DNA from: Acetobacterium sp. KB-1
GTDB taxonomy: Bacteria; Bacillota; Clostridia; Eubacteriales; Eubacteriaceae
Assembly: GCF_003260995.1 (NCBI RefSeq)
Contig: NZ_CP030040.1
Coordinates: 928,578-992,577 of the forward strand
Direction of reading: 5' to 3'
Length of the DNA stretch: 64,000 bases
Positions 36,223-44,571 of this stretch are shown in pieces. Within the stretch, counting starts at the first letter, position 1, and every line of letters begins with the position of its first letter. The notes beneath the pieces were generated by a model. The model was not told where the DNA came from, made no database searches, and saw nothing but the letters and a program-made list of their open reading frames with translations. Made by a program: the position numbers and the translations under genes.

Positions 36223-37321
36223 TTTTTTCGAATACTGCTGTTTCGGCATCCTGAATTATTTCGTCCCTGCTTAATCCCACAGATAATTTTCGGACAACCA
36301 CATTTCTTACGTAAGGCCAATATTCCTGAGAAAAATGACTGAGAACCGTACATCTTTTGTTTCTGTTGTTCTCTAAATGTGTTACAAAACGGAGATTGCC
36401 AGGTGCATAATCCAGATTGTTGTTTATCCGATCGATTTCCAACTCTTTTGGTGGTAAGCCAAATGTTTTTATTAAATAAAGACCAGCTTCGGTAACACTT
36501 GTAAAAGCAAATTTTATTCCTCTCGCACCGTAATTGTGATAACCTCCATCGTTTGGATTTTCGCAACGTTGTTTTGCTGCCGCAAGTCTTCGATCCAACC
36601 AGAGCGGAATCTGCCTTGGTTGAGAACAACTTTGACAACCTCTCGATTTCCCGCTTTTTAAACTGGAATACAGCTGCCACTGAATGCTTCCGCACCCTGT
36701 ACACTGGGTCAGCACATAACAATGATTCATTTTTTTGTTCCAACGTTTCTCGGATGAAATAATCTTCACCCAACCGAATTGTTGTCCCACCATCTCCGGT
36801 TTGTATGAGATGTGCGCCGCTGGCGGCGGCGATTCCAAATTGTATCGGCTGCGATTGTTCTTACGCTTATTGACACCTTTTTGGCTCATACCAATAGCTT
36901 GTCCAATTTCCGCTTCACTATGGTCATGACTGTACATTTCCATAATGGTTCGATCAATTTCTTCCAATTCATCGAGCGCCTTATGCAGCTCATCAATCAT
37001 GACCTGCTTCATAACATTTGCTTCAAGGTCATAGGTATCAGCGGTTTCGTACTCAGTTTCCTCGTACATTTTATCCAGTGAAGGCATTGGCTCCTGACGC
37101 TGTTCACGCTTATCCTCGCGCCAAATCGGACGCATATACTCGTAATACTGCTCCTTAGTTACGGAAATCATAATCACCTTCTTGCGTTTGTTCCCAATTT
37201 TCGTCCAAACCACATCCGATGGGTTAATGCCGAAATCTTTAATGGTTTCTGCTGTTACTTCCATTGGGATGTAATACTGTTTACTGTCGTTGTTTGTCTG
37301 TAGATTTTCACTTTTGTCCAT
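36092..37321 (-). CDS. Chimeric ORF: sigma-like protein fused to HNH homing endonuclease
   Basis: About 409 residues from ATG 37321 (AAGGAGG upstream). Residues 1-160 resemble the phage/ICE sigma-70-like family (YYIPMEVTAETI, VTKEQYYEYMRPIWRE, IDRTIMEMYSHDHSEAEIGQAIGMSQKGVNKRKN). The family normally ends with about 15 more residues; here it breaks off after NKRKN and changes to an AP2/HNH endonuclease (VGQQFGWVKIISSEK, CTGCGSIQWQLYSSLKSG, AKQRCENPNDGGYHNYGARGI, ELEIDRINNNLDYAPGNLRF). The last about 45 residues are out of frame with the intein C-terminus; one base added in the run of six A at 36228-36223 would restore it. Most likely a deletion product. Confidence 0.7.
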   Translation of the reverse strand: MDKSENLQTNNDSKQYYIPMEVTAETIKDFGINPSDVVWTKIGNKRKKVIMISVTKEQYYEYMRPIWREDKREQRQEPMPSLDKMYEETEYETADTYDLEANVMKQVMIDELHKALDELEEIDRTIMEMYSHDHSEAEIGQAIGMSQKGVNKRKNNRSRYNLESPPPAAHISYKPEMVGQQFGWVKIISSEKRWNKKMNHCYVLTQCTGCGSIQWQLYSSLKSGKSRGCQSCSQPRQIPLWLDRRLAAAKQRCENPNDGGYHNYGARGIKFAFTSVTEAGLYLIKTFGLPPKELEIDRINNNLDYAPGNLRFVTHLENNRNKRCTVLSHFSQEYWPYVRNVVVRKLSVGLSRDEIIQDAETAVFEKRKNWKLISARLDFMTYEMPDHITVLPYRENSSTTVGMADQSER

Positions 37322-37329
37322 TGTGATGA

Positions 37330-37510
37330 TCCTCCTTCGATCTGAAAATCGAAGTGAGAATCCACGCAGGACTTCCCATAATAATTGGCCATAAGAATGA
37401 ATCCTCACTTCTTAAATGGCCAACCGCTCCCAGTGGGTTGACTGTAATTTTGTGTCCGTTTCGCTGCTCTGGGCACCGCTGATCAGGCGATGAACATTGA
37501 AACGGGGTTT
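37330..37510 (-). ncRNA. Possible structured leader RNA upstream of the sigma-like gene
   Basis: No credible gene in about 240 bases. Several pairings occur: CCGTTTC (37505-37499 on the minus strand) with GAAACGG (37462-37456), CAACC with GGTTG (37440-37421), GGCCAT with ATGGCC (37421-37416 and 37392-37387), and CTCACTTC with GAAGTGAG overlapping the previous pair. The last two exclude each other, as in a switch. I cannot assign a known RNA family. Confidence 0.35.
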
Positions 37511-37559
37511 ATAAATGAAGTTGCATATTTTCCATGAATCTTAGCAGTTTTGGGCAAAA

Positions 37560-37608
37560 TAAAAAGCCGGATGACTACAAAACTTTCGTTTCGTAAATCA
37601 TCCGGCTA
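37560..37608 (-). terminator. Terminator after the small basic protein gene
   Basis: Perfect 10-bp stem AGCCGGATGA/TCATCCGGCT (37565-37574 and 37598-37607) with T-rich sequence on the minus-strand 3' side. Confidence 0.8.
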
Positions 37609-37646
37609 TTTGGTAGCTCATATTGACTCCGTTGCTCGGTATGAAT

Positions 37647-37802
37647 TTATTGACTTATTTTTTTTTTCGATGACGGTCTTGTCTGTGATAATGCACTCCC
37701 AGCCACTAATTTGGTCTTTGAACTGGTTCTACCATCTCTTAAAAGAGAAGACGCTTTGCGCGCAACTGAGGAGGATGTTTGCTTACTATTACGCTTAGCC
37801 AC
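37647..37802 (-). CDS. Small basic phage protein, conserved, unknown
   Basis: 51 residues from GTG 37802 (AAGGAGG upstream). AKRNSKQTSSSVARKASSLL and VAGSALSQT form a recognisable small basic Ser/Lys-rich protein widespread in Firmicutes phages and ICEs. No known function; perhaps nucleic-acid binding. Followed by a strong terminator. Confidence 0.7.
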   Translation of the reverse strand: MAKRNSKQTSSSVARKASSLLRDGRTSSKTKLVAGSALSQTRPSSKKKISQ

Positions 37803-37837
37803 GATAATCACCTCCTTATCTAATCTCATAGCAACAA

Positions 37838-37990
37838 CTAGGATACTTTGAGTTCTGATTTTACGTTACAGGGAACTGTAACAAATTTTCTGCAATGTGG
37901 ACATTTAAGAGTCACTTCAACATTTTCTTTAGGGATATTAGATATATCGAAGGCTCTGCGGCCACAGTTAGGACATTTCATTTTCTTCAT
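37838..37990 (-). CDS. Small zinc-ribbon protein (Com-like)
   Basis: 50 residues from ATG 37990 (AAGGAGG upstream). Two Cys pairs: MKCPNCGRRAFDIS and LKCPHCRKFV, the form of Com-type phage zinc-finger proteins that control translation in other phages. The candidate operator at 38014-38036 lies 24 bases upstream, so it is probably under repressor control as an early gene. Confidence 0.72.
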   Translation of the reverse strand: MKKMKCPNCGRRAFDISNIPKENVEVTLKCPHCRKFVTVPCNVKSELKVS

Positions 37991-38013
37991 AGGCATTCCT
38001 CCTTATCGCAATA

Positions 38014-38036
38014 TAGCTACTCCGCTTATATGCGAA
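38014..38036. promoter_or_regulatory. Candidate repressor operator, early gene
   Basis: TAGCTACTCCGCTTAT with flanking TCGCA and TGCGA arms, closely matching the site at 39221-39243 and lying just before the zinc-ribbon gene. A TATAAG -10-like box (38030-38025) overlaps it. Confidence 0.55.
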
Positions 38037-38077
38037 GTTTAATTGCTTAAAATTTGTGTTTATAATTGAAGCATTTC

Positions 38078-38794
38078 CTATTGTAGTAAATGCCCCAATT
38101 CAATTAGTCTTATTTCAGTAGATTGTTTTGAGACCTGAAAGAAATCAGCGATCTGCTCTATAATCCAACGTCTAGGCGATAAGAGATTTGCTGCAATAAA
38201 AGGATTTTCATTACTCTCTGCCAGTTTTCTGTCGAATACGATTTCTACCATATCTTTAGGCATAAGTATACGTGGCGCAATTCCATTTGCTTGCCATTCC
38301 ATCCAATCTTCATCGGTCCATTCAGCACTGTAATCATCGTTCTTAATGTCAACCGGACATCGAAAGGCAACAGCGGTGTTTCCTTCAATAACACTCGCTA
38401 AAATGTGATAATTCCTATGTTTGACCCAATGAACACATTCATGGGCAACGGTATTTCGTTTGCTGCCAAGATTACGAAGTGTAAGAGTATCTGGGTCAAT
38501 AATCATTGTCCCCGGCTTAACTCTTACTTCTCTATATTCATCGTTATCACGTTCATAGATTTCAGCCAATCCTCCAGTGAAGCACATCTGTCCCAATATA
38601 CTGAAATCTTCAGTGAGACGTCTTTCAACGACTGTAAGTCCCAGCTTCTTTTTTGCAATCTCTTCAATCGGTACCGCCATCGGTATCACGAGCGCTTCTG
38701 GATAGTAAGTTGACAGGAATTTCGTGGCCTCTTGATCAAATTCAGCCTTGCTTATACGAGGTACATAATCTTTTAGATTTCCATTTGAAGGCAT
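38078..38794 (-). CDS. ImmA/IrrE family metallopeptidase
   Basis: 238 residues from ATG 38794 (AAGGAGTG upstream). Zinc-peptidase motif HECVH at about 118-122 in RNTVAHECVHWVKH, with a supporting Glu in DWMEWQANGIAPRILMP. Such enzymes cleave phage or ICE repressors after DNA damage and so trigger induction. The C-terminal part (PRRWIIEQIADFFQVSKQSTEIRL) is a winged-helix-like tail. It is encoded directly after the XRE repressor, its likely substrate. Confidence 0.9.
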   Translation of the reverse strand: MPSNGNLKDYVPRISKAEFDQEATKFLSTYYPEALVIPMAVPIEEIAKKKLGLTVVERRLTEDFSILGQMCFTGGLAEIYERDNDEYREVRVKPGTMIIDPDTLTLRNLGSKRNTVAHECVHWVKHRNYHILASVIEGNTAVAFRCPVDIKNDDYSAEWTDEDWMEWQANGIAPRILMPKDMVEIVFDRKLAESNENPFIAANLLSPRRWIIEQIADFFQVSKQSTEIRLIELGHLLQ

Positions 38795-38798
38795 AGAT

Positions 38799-39182
38799 TC
38801 ACTCCTTGTCGTCCATTTCTTCAACAATTCTTTTCCAAAAATCGTCTCCTAGTTTCTTATCATTCGCTCTTCTTAAAGCAACTCTTACATGTGGGATCTC
38901 CTCATCCATGATGTAATTCGGCAGATCAGGAGCTGCTTCATTACGTTCCCGACCAGCAAGATCAAACATTTCTGCTCTTTCCTCTGGAGATAGATTAAGT
39001 ACATTAGCAATCTTCTCAAGTAATTTCATCTCGGGGGGATTCCGTCTCCCTTTAATGATATCTGAGAGATATGTTGCTGTCATTTCCATCGCTTTTGCGA
39101 TATCCTTCAATAGGATATCTCCACCATCAGCCGCACGTCCTCGACGTTTTATATCAATGAATTTTCCGAATTCACCAGCCAT
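38799..39182 (-). CDS. XRE family prophage repressor
   Basis: 127 residues. HTH at about 22-75: DILLKDIAKAMEMTATYLSDIIKGRRNPPEMKLLEKIANVLNLS (recognised as an XRE domain with AMEMTATYLSDI as the helix-turn-helix). The C-terminal part is acidic and may contain the site cut by ImmA. It follows a promoter whose -10 box overlaps a palindrome (39228-39243), so it probably represses itself. Confidence 0.88.
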   Translation of the reverse strand: MAGEFGKFIDIKRRGRAADGGDILLKDIAKAMEMTATYLSDIIKGRRNPPEMKLLEKIANVLNLSPEERAEMFDLAGRERNEAAPDLPNYIMDEEIPHVRVALRRANDKKLGDDFWKRIVEEMDDKE

Positions 39183-39220
39183 ACTTTAGCCCTCCTTTCA
39201 AAATAATGCATTTCGCATAT

Positions 39221-39266
39221 TAGCTACTACGCTTATTAGCGTATCACAATATCATTCTTATGTCAA
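39221..39266 (-). promoter_or_regulatory. Repressor promoter with overlapping operator
   Basis: On the minus strand TTGACA (39266-39261), a 17-base gap and TACGCT (39243-39238). The perfect palindrome TACGCT-TATT-AGCGTA (39228-39243) covers the -10 box, and TAGCTACTACGCTTAT (39221-39236) repeats the 38014 site. Confidence 0.65.
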
Positions 39267-39337
39267 GCTAAAAACAGTCGCAGCTGATTTATCAGTGCGA
39301 CTGTAAATATTTCTCTTTTAATGGTCCATGCGGATAA

Positions 39338-39721
39338 CTACTCAGTTGAAGATTTTAAATATATAAACGACTGAGGAGCATATTTAATTCCATAGTCCGA
39401 AAGCTTCCTGGGCTCATCATAAGCTTCTACATTTTTAAGCTTATATGCGACCGCTTTCTTTTTACCTTTATAATAGGCACGGAAAAAATTATAAGTTATT
39501 CCAGAGAACTCCTTGGTCTGTTTCCAAACTTCATTTTTATCATCTTCGATAATTTCATCAATCTCGGCTTCGGCTACTACCATTTTGTGTGGAGCCGTCG
39601 CATATATTATGATCTTATCAATCTCTGGTTTACATCGTACCTTTCTAAATTCAAAGTGCTTTTTTCCACTGAGAATGTTTTGAACATGCTCAGGATTAAT
39701 TGATAATAACATTTGACACAT
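39338..39721 (-). CDS. ASCH domain protein of the kinase/GNAT/ASCH cassette
   Basis: 127 residues from ATG 39721, eight bases after GGGAGGG. LLSINPEHVQNILSGKKHFEFRKVRCKPEIDKIIIYATAPHKMVV is a clear ASCH (PUA-like) opening; the conserved 'G.K..E.R' strand and the 'iyatap...vvaea' strand are present. ASCH domains bind RNA or modified nucleotides, and one bacterial form is a ribonuclease. Its start overlaps the GNAT stop by 26 bases. Role in the cassette unknown. Confidence 0.8.
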   Translation of the reverse strand: MCQMLLSINPEHVQNILSGKKHFEFRKVRCKPEIDKIIIYATAPHKMVVAEAEIDEIIEDDKNEVWKQTKEFSGITYNFFRAYYKGKKKAVAYKLKNVEAYDEPRKLSDYGIKYAPQSFIYLKSSTE

Positions 39722-40790
39722 CGATTTCGCCCTCCCTTAGTATAACGTCGAGTTGCTCAGGTGTTAACCGAGCGGTTGTTGGATACGAGTCTGGCCAAAG
39801 ACCATTATTCTTTAACCACATCCAATTAACATTATTTCCGGCTCCAAAAAAGCCGTAATACAACATCTCTACTACAACTAGATTTCGTTCATTATTATAT
39901 TTAACTCGAATTTCATTTTCATCAAAAACTGATTTATTATTAATTCGGTTTAGTAATTCTTCTAATTTAATATTAAAACGGTAATTTTCCTTCACGACTA
40001 TTACATCAGAGACAATGGCATAAGAAGTAACACAAGATTTATATCCTTTTGGTCCAGAACCAGTATATTTTCGATAAATAAGAATGGGTTCACCTACACG
40101 GTAAGGTAATCGACTGGTTGGAGAACCAATATAAATTTTTGTTAATCCATTCGCCACAGCAAGGCCAACTTGCTCTTGAAGTGTATTCTTCAATTCAGAG
40201 TAAGGAAATAAAGTGTCATGATAAACATCTTCGACGATCAGATAGCCAGCATTTCGAAACTCCGGATCAATAAACGGAAATGACTTATACGGATCACTAT
40301 AATCTACTTTATCTCTGCTTTTTACATATACACACTCATCATTCAGATTATGTCCTGCCAATTTAAAACCAAAACGTTCTAACTGGATGATTAACAAATC
40401 ATGCTTTTCGAACACCGTTACATAAATTTCATCCACCATAGATTGTTGCCATTTCCAAAGAGCTAACCCAATAGCACCTTCGCCAAGACGTTGTCCGCGG
40501 AATCGCTCGGCTAGACGAAGTGTACTGATTTTGACTCTCGGCTTTGCAGGAAGAACTTCTTCAATCATTTCAATTGATTCATTTTCTTCCTTGAGGCAAA
40601 CGAATGCGCCTAAACCTTCCTCGTCATCGAACACAAGTGCAGTTGAACCAGCATCAGATTTCTTTTGGAACCATTTTGCAAAACCAATATTAACCATATC
40701 CTCTGGATAGTCTTCCTTGAGGGTATCAAAAAATGGATCGCATAAATCTAATTCAGAGAACTTTTTAAACGTAAACTTACCCGCCATCAT
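39696..40790 (-). CDS. GNAT acetyltransferase fused to PUA/EVE-like domain
   Basis: 364 residues. Residues about 50-150 form a GNAT fold; the acetyl-CoA loop is RFRGQRLGEGAIGLALW, followed by EIYVTVFEKHDLLIIQLERFGFKLAG. Residues about 175-330 form a second domain (VGEPILIYRKYTGSGPKGYKSCVTSYAIV) resembling EVE/PUA-type nucleic-acid binders. It overlaps both neighbours (14 and 26 bases), so the three proteins are probably made together. It may modify an RNA or translation target, as GNAT toxins do, but no catalytic target can be read from the sequence. Confidence 0.72.
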   Translation of the reverse strand: MMAGKFTFKKFSELDLCDPFFDTLKEDYPEDMVNIGFAKWFQKKSDAGSTALVFDDEEGLGAFVCLKEENESIEMIEEVLPAKPRVKISTLRLAERFRGQRLGEGAIGLALWKWQQSMVDEIYVTVFEKHDLLIIQLERFGFKLAGHNLNDECVYVKSRDKVDYSDPYKSFPFIDPEFRNAGYLIVEDVYHDTLFPYSELKNTLQEQVGLAVANGLTKIYIGSPTSRLPYRVGEPILIYRKYTGSGPKGYKSCVTSYAIVSDVIVVKENYRFNIKLEELLNRINNKSVFDENEIRVKYNNERNLVVVEMLYYGFFGAGNNVNWMWLKNNGLWPDSYPTTARLTPEQLDVILREGEIDVSNVIIN

Positions 40791-41316
40791 TTTTCCTTCC
40801 TATATTCTCTCGCAAAAAGTCAACCGTTCTATCTAAATCATCAACACCAGAGGAAACCAGCAAAGGAATCTCAAGCGTTTTAGCGATTTCAGATGCGAAG
40901 GTGATTTCTTCTTCTTGAAATTTTTCTAATTCATTTAGATTAAAACTTCTATCATCACGTTGCTTTCGTCTCTCTGCAATTATTTCTGGCTTTTCAGTAA
41001 GTAGGACGATTGCCTCTGGACGTAATAAATAGAAAGTTTCTTCAGGAATGCGTGTTACCCGACCCCGCCCATTCAGTAAGCAAAAGTGGCCATCAAGAAG
41101 ATATTGTTTTCCTGATGAATTCAGGTCATTTATAGCCGTCAATAAGTATTGTTGATTATCATCAATGTCAGGAATCAATTTATCACTCGAGAAAGAAGAC
41201 ATTTTTTGTTTCGCGATCAGTCCGCTTGCTGAATGAGTTTCGATAAAAAGTACGGTTCTAACATGCTCACAAAAGAACGATTTTCCGACACCATGTATTC
41301 CCCCGATAAAAATCAT
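40777..41316 (-). CDS. P-loop nucleotide kinase/ATPase, first gene of cassette
   Basis: 179 residues from ATG 41316 behind GGAGG. Walker A GGIHGVGKSFF at 5-15; DGHFCLLNGRG fits the acceptor-side Asp of AAA_18/adenylate kinase-like enzymes; LLTEKPEIIAERRKQRDDRSF resembles a LID arginine cluster. The fold predicts phosphorylation of a small molecule or use as a sensor ATPase. It heads the operon kinase-GNAT-ASCH and diverges from the XRE/SNF2/type III genes across a 164-base intergenic region. Confidence 0.75.
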   Translation of the reverse strand: MIFIGGIHGVGKSFFCEHVRTVLFIETHSASGLIAKQKMSSFSSDKLIPDIDDNQQYLLTAINDLNSSGKQYLLDGHFCLLNGRGRVTRIPEETFYLLRPEAIVLLTEKPEIIAERRKQRDDRSFNLNELEKFQEEEITFASEIAKTLEIPLLVSSGVDDLDRTVDFLRENIGRKNDGG

Positions 41317-41480
41317 TAGAATATCCTCCATTGATGTTACAATATCACTTTCATCAAAATAAATCAAGAGAAACCTTCACCTATTCCTGTGATCGCTTGT
41401 GTTATTCTTGCTATTTCATTTTTTATCTGCTATGCTTTTACCGTATGAAAATATTTATTAAACCGAATGAGGTGAGCGAT

Positions 41481-41684
41481 ATGGCTATCAGTTACAAAAA
41501 ATTATGGAAACTTCTTATCGACAAAGACTTGAAAAAAAAAGATCTCCAGAAAATGGCAGGTATTAGTTCGGCCTCAATTACAAAGCTCGGTAAAAATGAA
41601 AATGTGAACACAGAGATTATTGAAAAAATATGTAAGGCACTTAATTGTGATATTGCTGACATCATGGAAATAGTCAATGATTAA
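41481..41684 (+). CDS. XRE-type regulator of the defence operon
   Basis: 67 residues from ATG 41481 (GAGGTGAG upstream). Single Cro/C1 HTH (KLLIDKDLKKKDLQKMAGISSASITKL, ALNCDIADIMEIV), the small YozG-like type with no effector domain. It is the first plus-strand gene and lies next to the divergent cassette promoter, so it may control both operons, as C-proteins do in restriction systems. A longer frame from 41331 has no ribosome site. Confidence 0.85.
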   Translation: MAISYKKLWKLLIDKDLKKKDLQKMAGISSASITKLGKNENVNTEIIEKICKALNCDIADIMEIVND

Positions 41685-41710
41685 AAGCTATAGGAAATGG
41701 AGATTAATTT

Positions 41711-44554
41711 ATGGGGAGATATACACCACACCAAACCCGTTATTTTGCTGAACAGATTATGCTGAAACGTCCGCAATCGGGTATTGACGGACTTGCCTCT
41801 TCCATGTCAGGCGTAAAAGTTGACCTAAATCCTCATCAGGTTGATGCGGCATTGTTCGCTTTGAAATCGCCCCTTTCTAATGGATCTCTTTTGGCGGATG
41901 AGGTTGGCTTGGGAAAAACAATTGAAGCTGGTTTGGTCCTTGCACAATTTTGGTCGGAGCGCAAACGTCGCATTTTACTAATTGTTCCGGCATCACTACG
42001 CACACAATGGCGAGCCGAACTCGATGAAAAATTTTATATAAAATCTACTATACTTGAATCCACAAAATTTAATAAACTAAAGAAGTCAGGTGTACTTAAC
42101 CCTTTCGAGATTAAGGATGAAGTCGTGATCTGCTCTTATAATTTTGCATCATTAAAAGAGAATGAAGTTTACGCAACTTCTTGGGATCTCGTTATTATTG
42201 ATGAAGCACATCGCCTCCGAAATGTTTATAAATCGAGTAATATCATGGGTAAACGCCTAAAACGAGCCCTCTCTGGCAAACGAAAACTATTACTCACCGC
42301 TACTCCTCTTCAAAACAATCTGATGGAATTATACGGCTTAGTTAGTATTATTGATGAACATGTTTTTGGTGATGCTCGGACCTTTAGAGATATGTATGTA
42401 TCTGTTTCTAATGAGGAGATTAGAAATCTCGCTTTAAGGACTCGCTTGAGACAGTTTTGCAAGCGTACTCTGCGCAATCAAGTAACGGAGTATGTCAATT
42501 ACACAAATCGTATCGCTATTTTGCAGGAATATACCCCGACCGACGATGAGGAAAAGTTATACAATCTAGTTTCTTCCTATTTGCAGACCGAAAGGCTCTT
42601 TGCTCTTCCTCAAGGACAGCGAGCACTGATAACTCTAGTATTAAGAAAACTTCTTGCGTCATCTTCTTTCGCTATTTCCGGCACCTTGAACTCCTTGATA
42701 GATCGCCTGGAAGCTCTCCTAAAAGGTTTAGATACCCAACTTGAATTCAAGGATGATTATGATACCTTTGATGAGTTGGTCGAGGAACAAGAAGAATCCG
42801 ACAATCTTCTACTCGCAGACCTCGAACAGGATCGTGCCTCTGTTTCTCAAGAGCTTGACAAACTGAGAGGATTTGCAGAACTAGCTAAAAGTATTACTAA
42901 TAATTCAAAAGGTGATAATCTACTGATTGCACTACAAAAAGGTTTTGATGAAACCGAAAAACGTGGAGGTCAGCGCAAAGCTGTTATTTTTACAGAATCA
43001 CGACGAACTCAAGAATACCTACTAAATCTTTTGTCAAACCATGGATATTCTGACGATATCGTATTCTTGAATGGTACAAATAATGATGCAATATCTAGAC
43101 GCATTTATACAGAATGGAAAGATCGGCACAAACATGATGGTATCATTTCAGGCTCACGTCAAGCTGATATGAAAACGGCTGTTGTAGAAGAATTTCGTGA
43201 TAGGGCAAGTATTTTGATTGGAACTGAAGCTGCCGCAGAGGGTATTAATCTTCAGTTTTGCAGTTTAATTGTTAATTATGACCTACCTTGGAACCCACAG
43301 CGTATCGAACAGCGTATTGGCCGATGTCATCGTTATGGGCAGAAAAACGATGTTGTCGTCATAAATTTTTTGAATAGAAATAATGCTGCCGATGTCCGGG
43401 TCTTTGAACTCCTTGACCAAAAATTTCGACTTTTTAGTGGCTTGTTTGGCTCTTCAGATGATGTTCTAGGTTCAATTGAATCAGGAATTGATTTTGAAAA
43501 ACGCATTGCAAGAATATATCAGACCTGTAAATCTACAGATGAGATACAAGGAGAATTTGATCAACTCCAGAAAGAATTGTCCGAGCACATTAACGAAAAG
43601 ATAATGGCGGCTCGGCAGTCCATTCTTGAAAATTTTGATGAAGAGGTCGCCGCTCGTCTCAAGGGTTGCCAAGAAGACACTCTTGCTGGGTTAGATAAAT
43701 TCACCCGATGGCTATGCAACTTTTTTATTATGAAAGGTGCAGAGCGGGTTAAGCCACTGGATCAATGGCGTTTTTCCTATCGATTGAACGGATCAGAGGA
43801 AACCTATAATGTACAATGGAAAGATGCGGAACGGCAAGGTGACATATTTTTGAGACGTGAGGATCCAATGTGTCAACAATGGCTTTCAGAAGCCATTGCA
43901 ACTACATTACCGCTTGTAACGATCCGTTTTGATCATACTAATTCACCTGATCATCATATTAGTTTTTTAGAGAAACACCCAAACTTATCTGGTGTTCTTT
44001 CTGTAGACAAGCTAATTTATAGTGGCTTTGACACTGAAGAACATTTAATTATATCTATTGTTACTGACGACGGTACGCTAATTGATGATGACATGATTAA
44101 CCGCATCATGGAACTGCCATCCGAAATTACTGATGAACCAGTAAATGAGATTTTAGATTTAGATACTCTTCGAAAAGCTAATACTGAGATGCAAAAATTT
44201 GAAATTGAAAGGATTAACAAAGAATACTTTTTAGCGGAATGTGAAAAACTTGATGCCTTCAGTGAAGATCTTAAGGAAGGAATACAGAGAGAACTTAAGG
44301 ATCTTAATAAAGAAATCAAAGAAAAAAAGCGAATTTTCAAAGCAAGTACTGATAAGACATTGGCTGAAATGTTAGAAATGAAAGAAGAAGTAACTCATCT
44401 AGAAGAAAAACGAAAGAAACTGCGTCGCGAGATTTATGATCGTGAAGATGAAATTGACACACAAAACGAACGACTGCAAGAAGAAATTCGAGCAAAATTG
44501 GAAGGCGCGGCTGCTTTAGAACATATTATGACTATCTCTTTTGAGATTGTGTAA
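41711..44554 (+). CDS. SNF2/RapA-like helicase with C-terminal coiled coil
   Basis: 947 residues. Motif I DEVGLGKT (63-70), motif II IIDEAH (about 162-167), motif III LLTATPLQNN, and motifs V/VI GTEAAAEGINLQF and QRIEQRIGRCHRYGQ (about 505-545), all intact. A long insertion lies between the two RecA lobes, and a strongly charged coiled coil spans about 830-925. Similar SNF2 proteins appear in DISARM (DrmD), but DrmA, DrmB and DrmC are missing here. The methyltransferase starts 17 bases downstream, so it probably works with the type III enzyme as a translocase. Confidence 0.9.
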   Translation: MGRYTPHQTRYFAEQIMLKRPQSGIDGLASSMSGVKVDLNPHQVDAALFALKSPLSNGSLLADEVGLGKTIEAGLVLAQFWSERKRRILLIVPASLRTQWRAELDEKFYIKSTILESTKFNKLKKSGVLNPFEIKDEVVICSYNFASLKENEVYATSWDLVIIDEAHRLRNVYKSSNIMGKRLKRALSGKRKLLLTATPLQNNLMELYGLVSIIDEHVFGDARTFRDMYVSVSNEEIRNLALRTRLRQFCKRTLRNQVTEYVNYTNRIAILQEYTPTDDEEKLYNLVSSYLQTERLFALPQGQRALITLVLRKLLASSSFAISGTLNSLIDRLEALLKGLDTQLEFKDDYDTFDELVEEQEESDNLLLADLEQDRASVSQELDKLRGFAELAKSITNNSKGDNLLIALQKGFDETEKRGGQRKAVIFTESRRTQEYLLNLLSNHGYSDDIVFLNGTNNDAISRRIYTEWKDRHKHDGIISGSRQADMKTAVVEEFRDRASILIGTEAAAEGINLQFCSLIVNYDLPWNPQRIEQRIGRCHRYGQKNDVVVINFLNRNNAADVRVFELLDQKFRLFSGLFGSSDDVLGSIESGIDFEKRIARIYQTCKSTDEIQGEFDQLQKELSEHINEKIMAARQSILENFDEEVAARLKGCQEDTLAGLDKFTRWLCNFFIMKGAERVKPLDQWRFSYRLNGSEETYNVQWKDAERQGDIFLRREDPMCQQWLSEAIATTLPLVTIRFDHTNSPDHHISFLEKHPNLSGVLSVDKLIYSGFDTEEHLIISIVTDDGTLIDDDMINRIMELPSEITDEPVNEILDLDTLRKANTEMQKFEIERINKEYFLAECEKLDAFSEDLKEGIQRELKDLNKEIKEKKRIFKASTDKTLAEMLEMKEEVTHLEEKRKKLRREIYDREDEIDTQNERLQEEIRAKLEGAAALEHIMTISFEIV

Positions 44555-44571
44555 AATACGGAGGTTATACG

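Larger units (their letters stand above)
4027..39270 (-). mobile_element. Siphovirus-type prophage (HK97 head, serine recombinase integration)
   Basis: A continuous minus-strand set of phage modules: lysogeny control, replication, late regulator, packaging, head, tail, lysis and integration. The left edge is placed where the recombinase ends and the UroD relic begins. The right edge is uncertain: core phage genes end at the repressor promoter (about 39270), but the defence genes up to about 50160 may be cargo of the same element. Serine recombinases leave very short att cores, and I could not find a matching pair. Three replication genes carry lesions, so it may be defective. Confidence 0.8.

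Noticed and set aside
36240-36773. N-terminal extension of the polymerase-fragment frame
   Set aside because: The translated sequence there is a shadow of the HNH/sigma frame, Ser/Lys/Cys-rich and without domain features.
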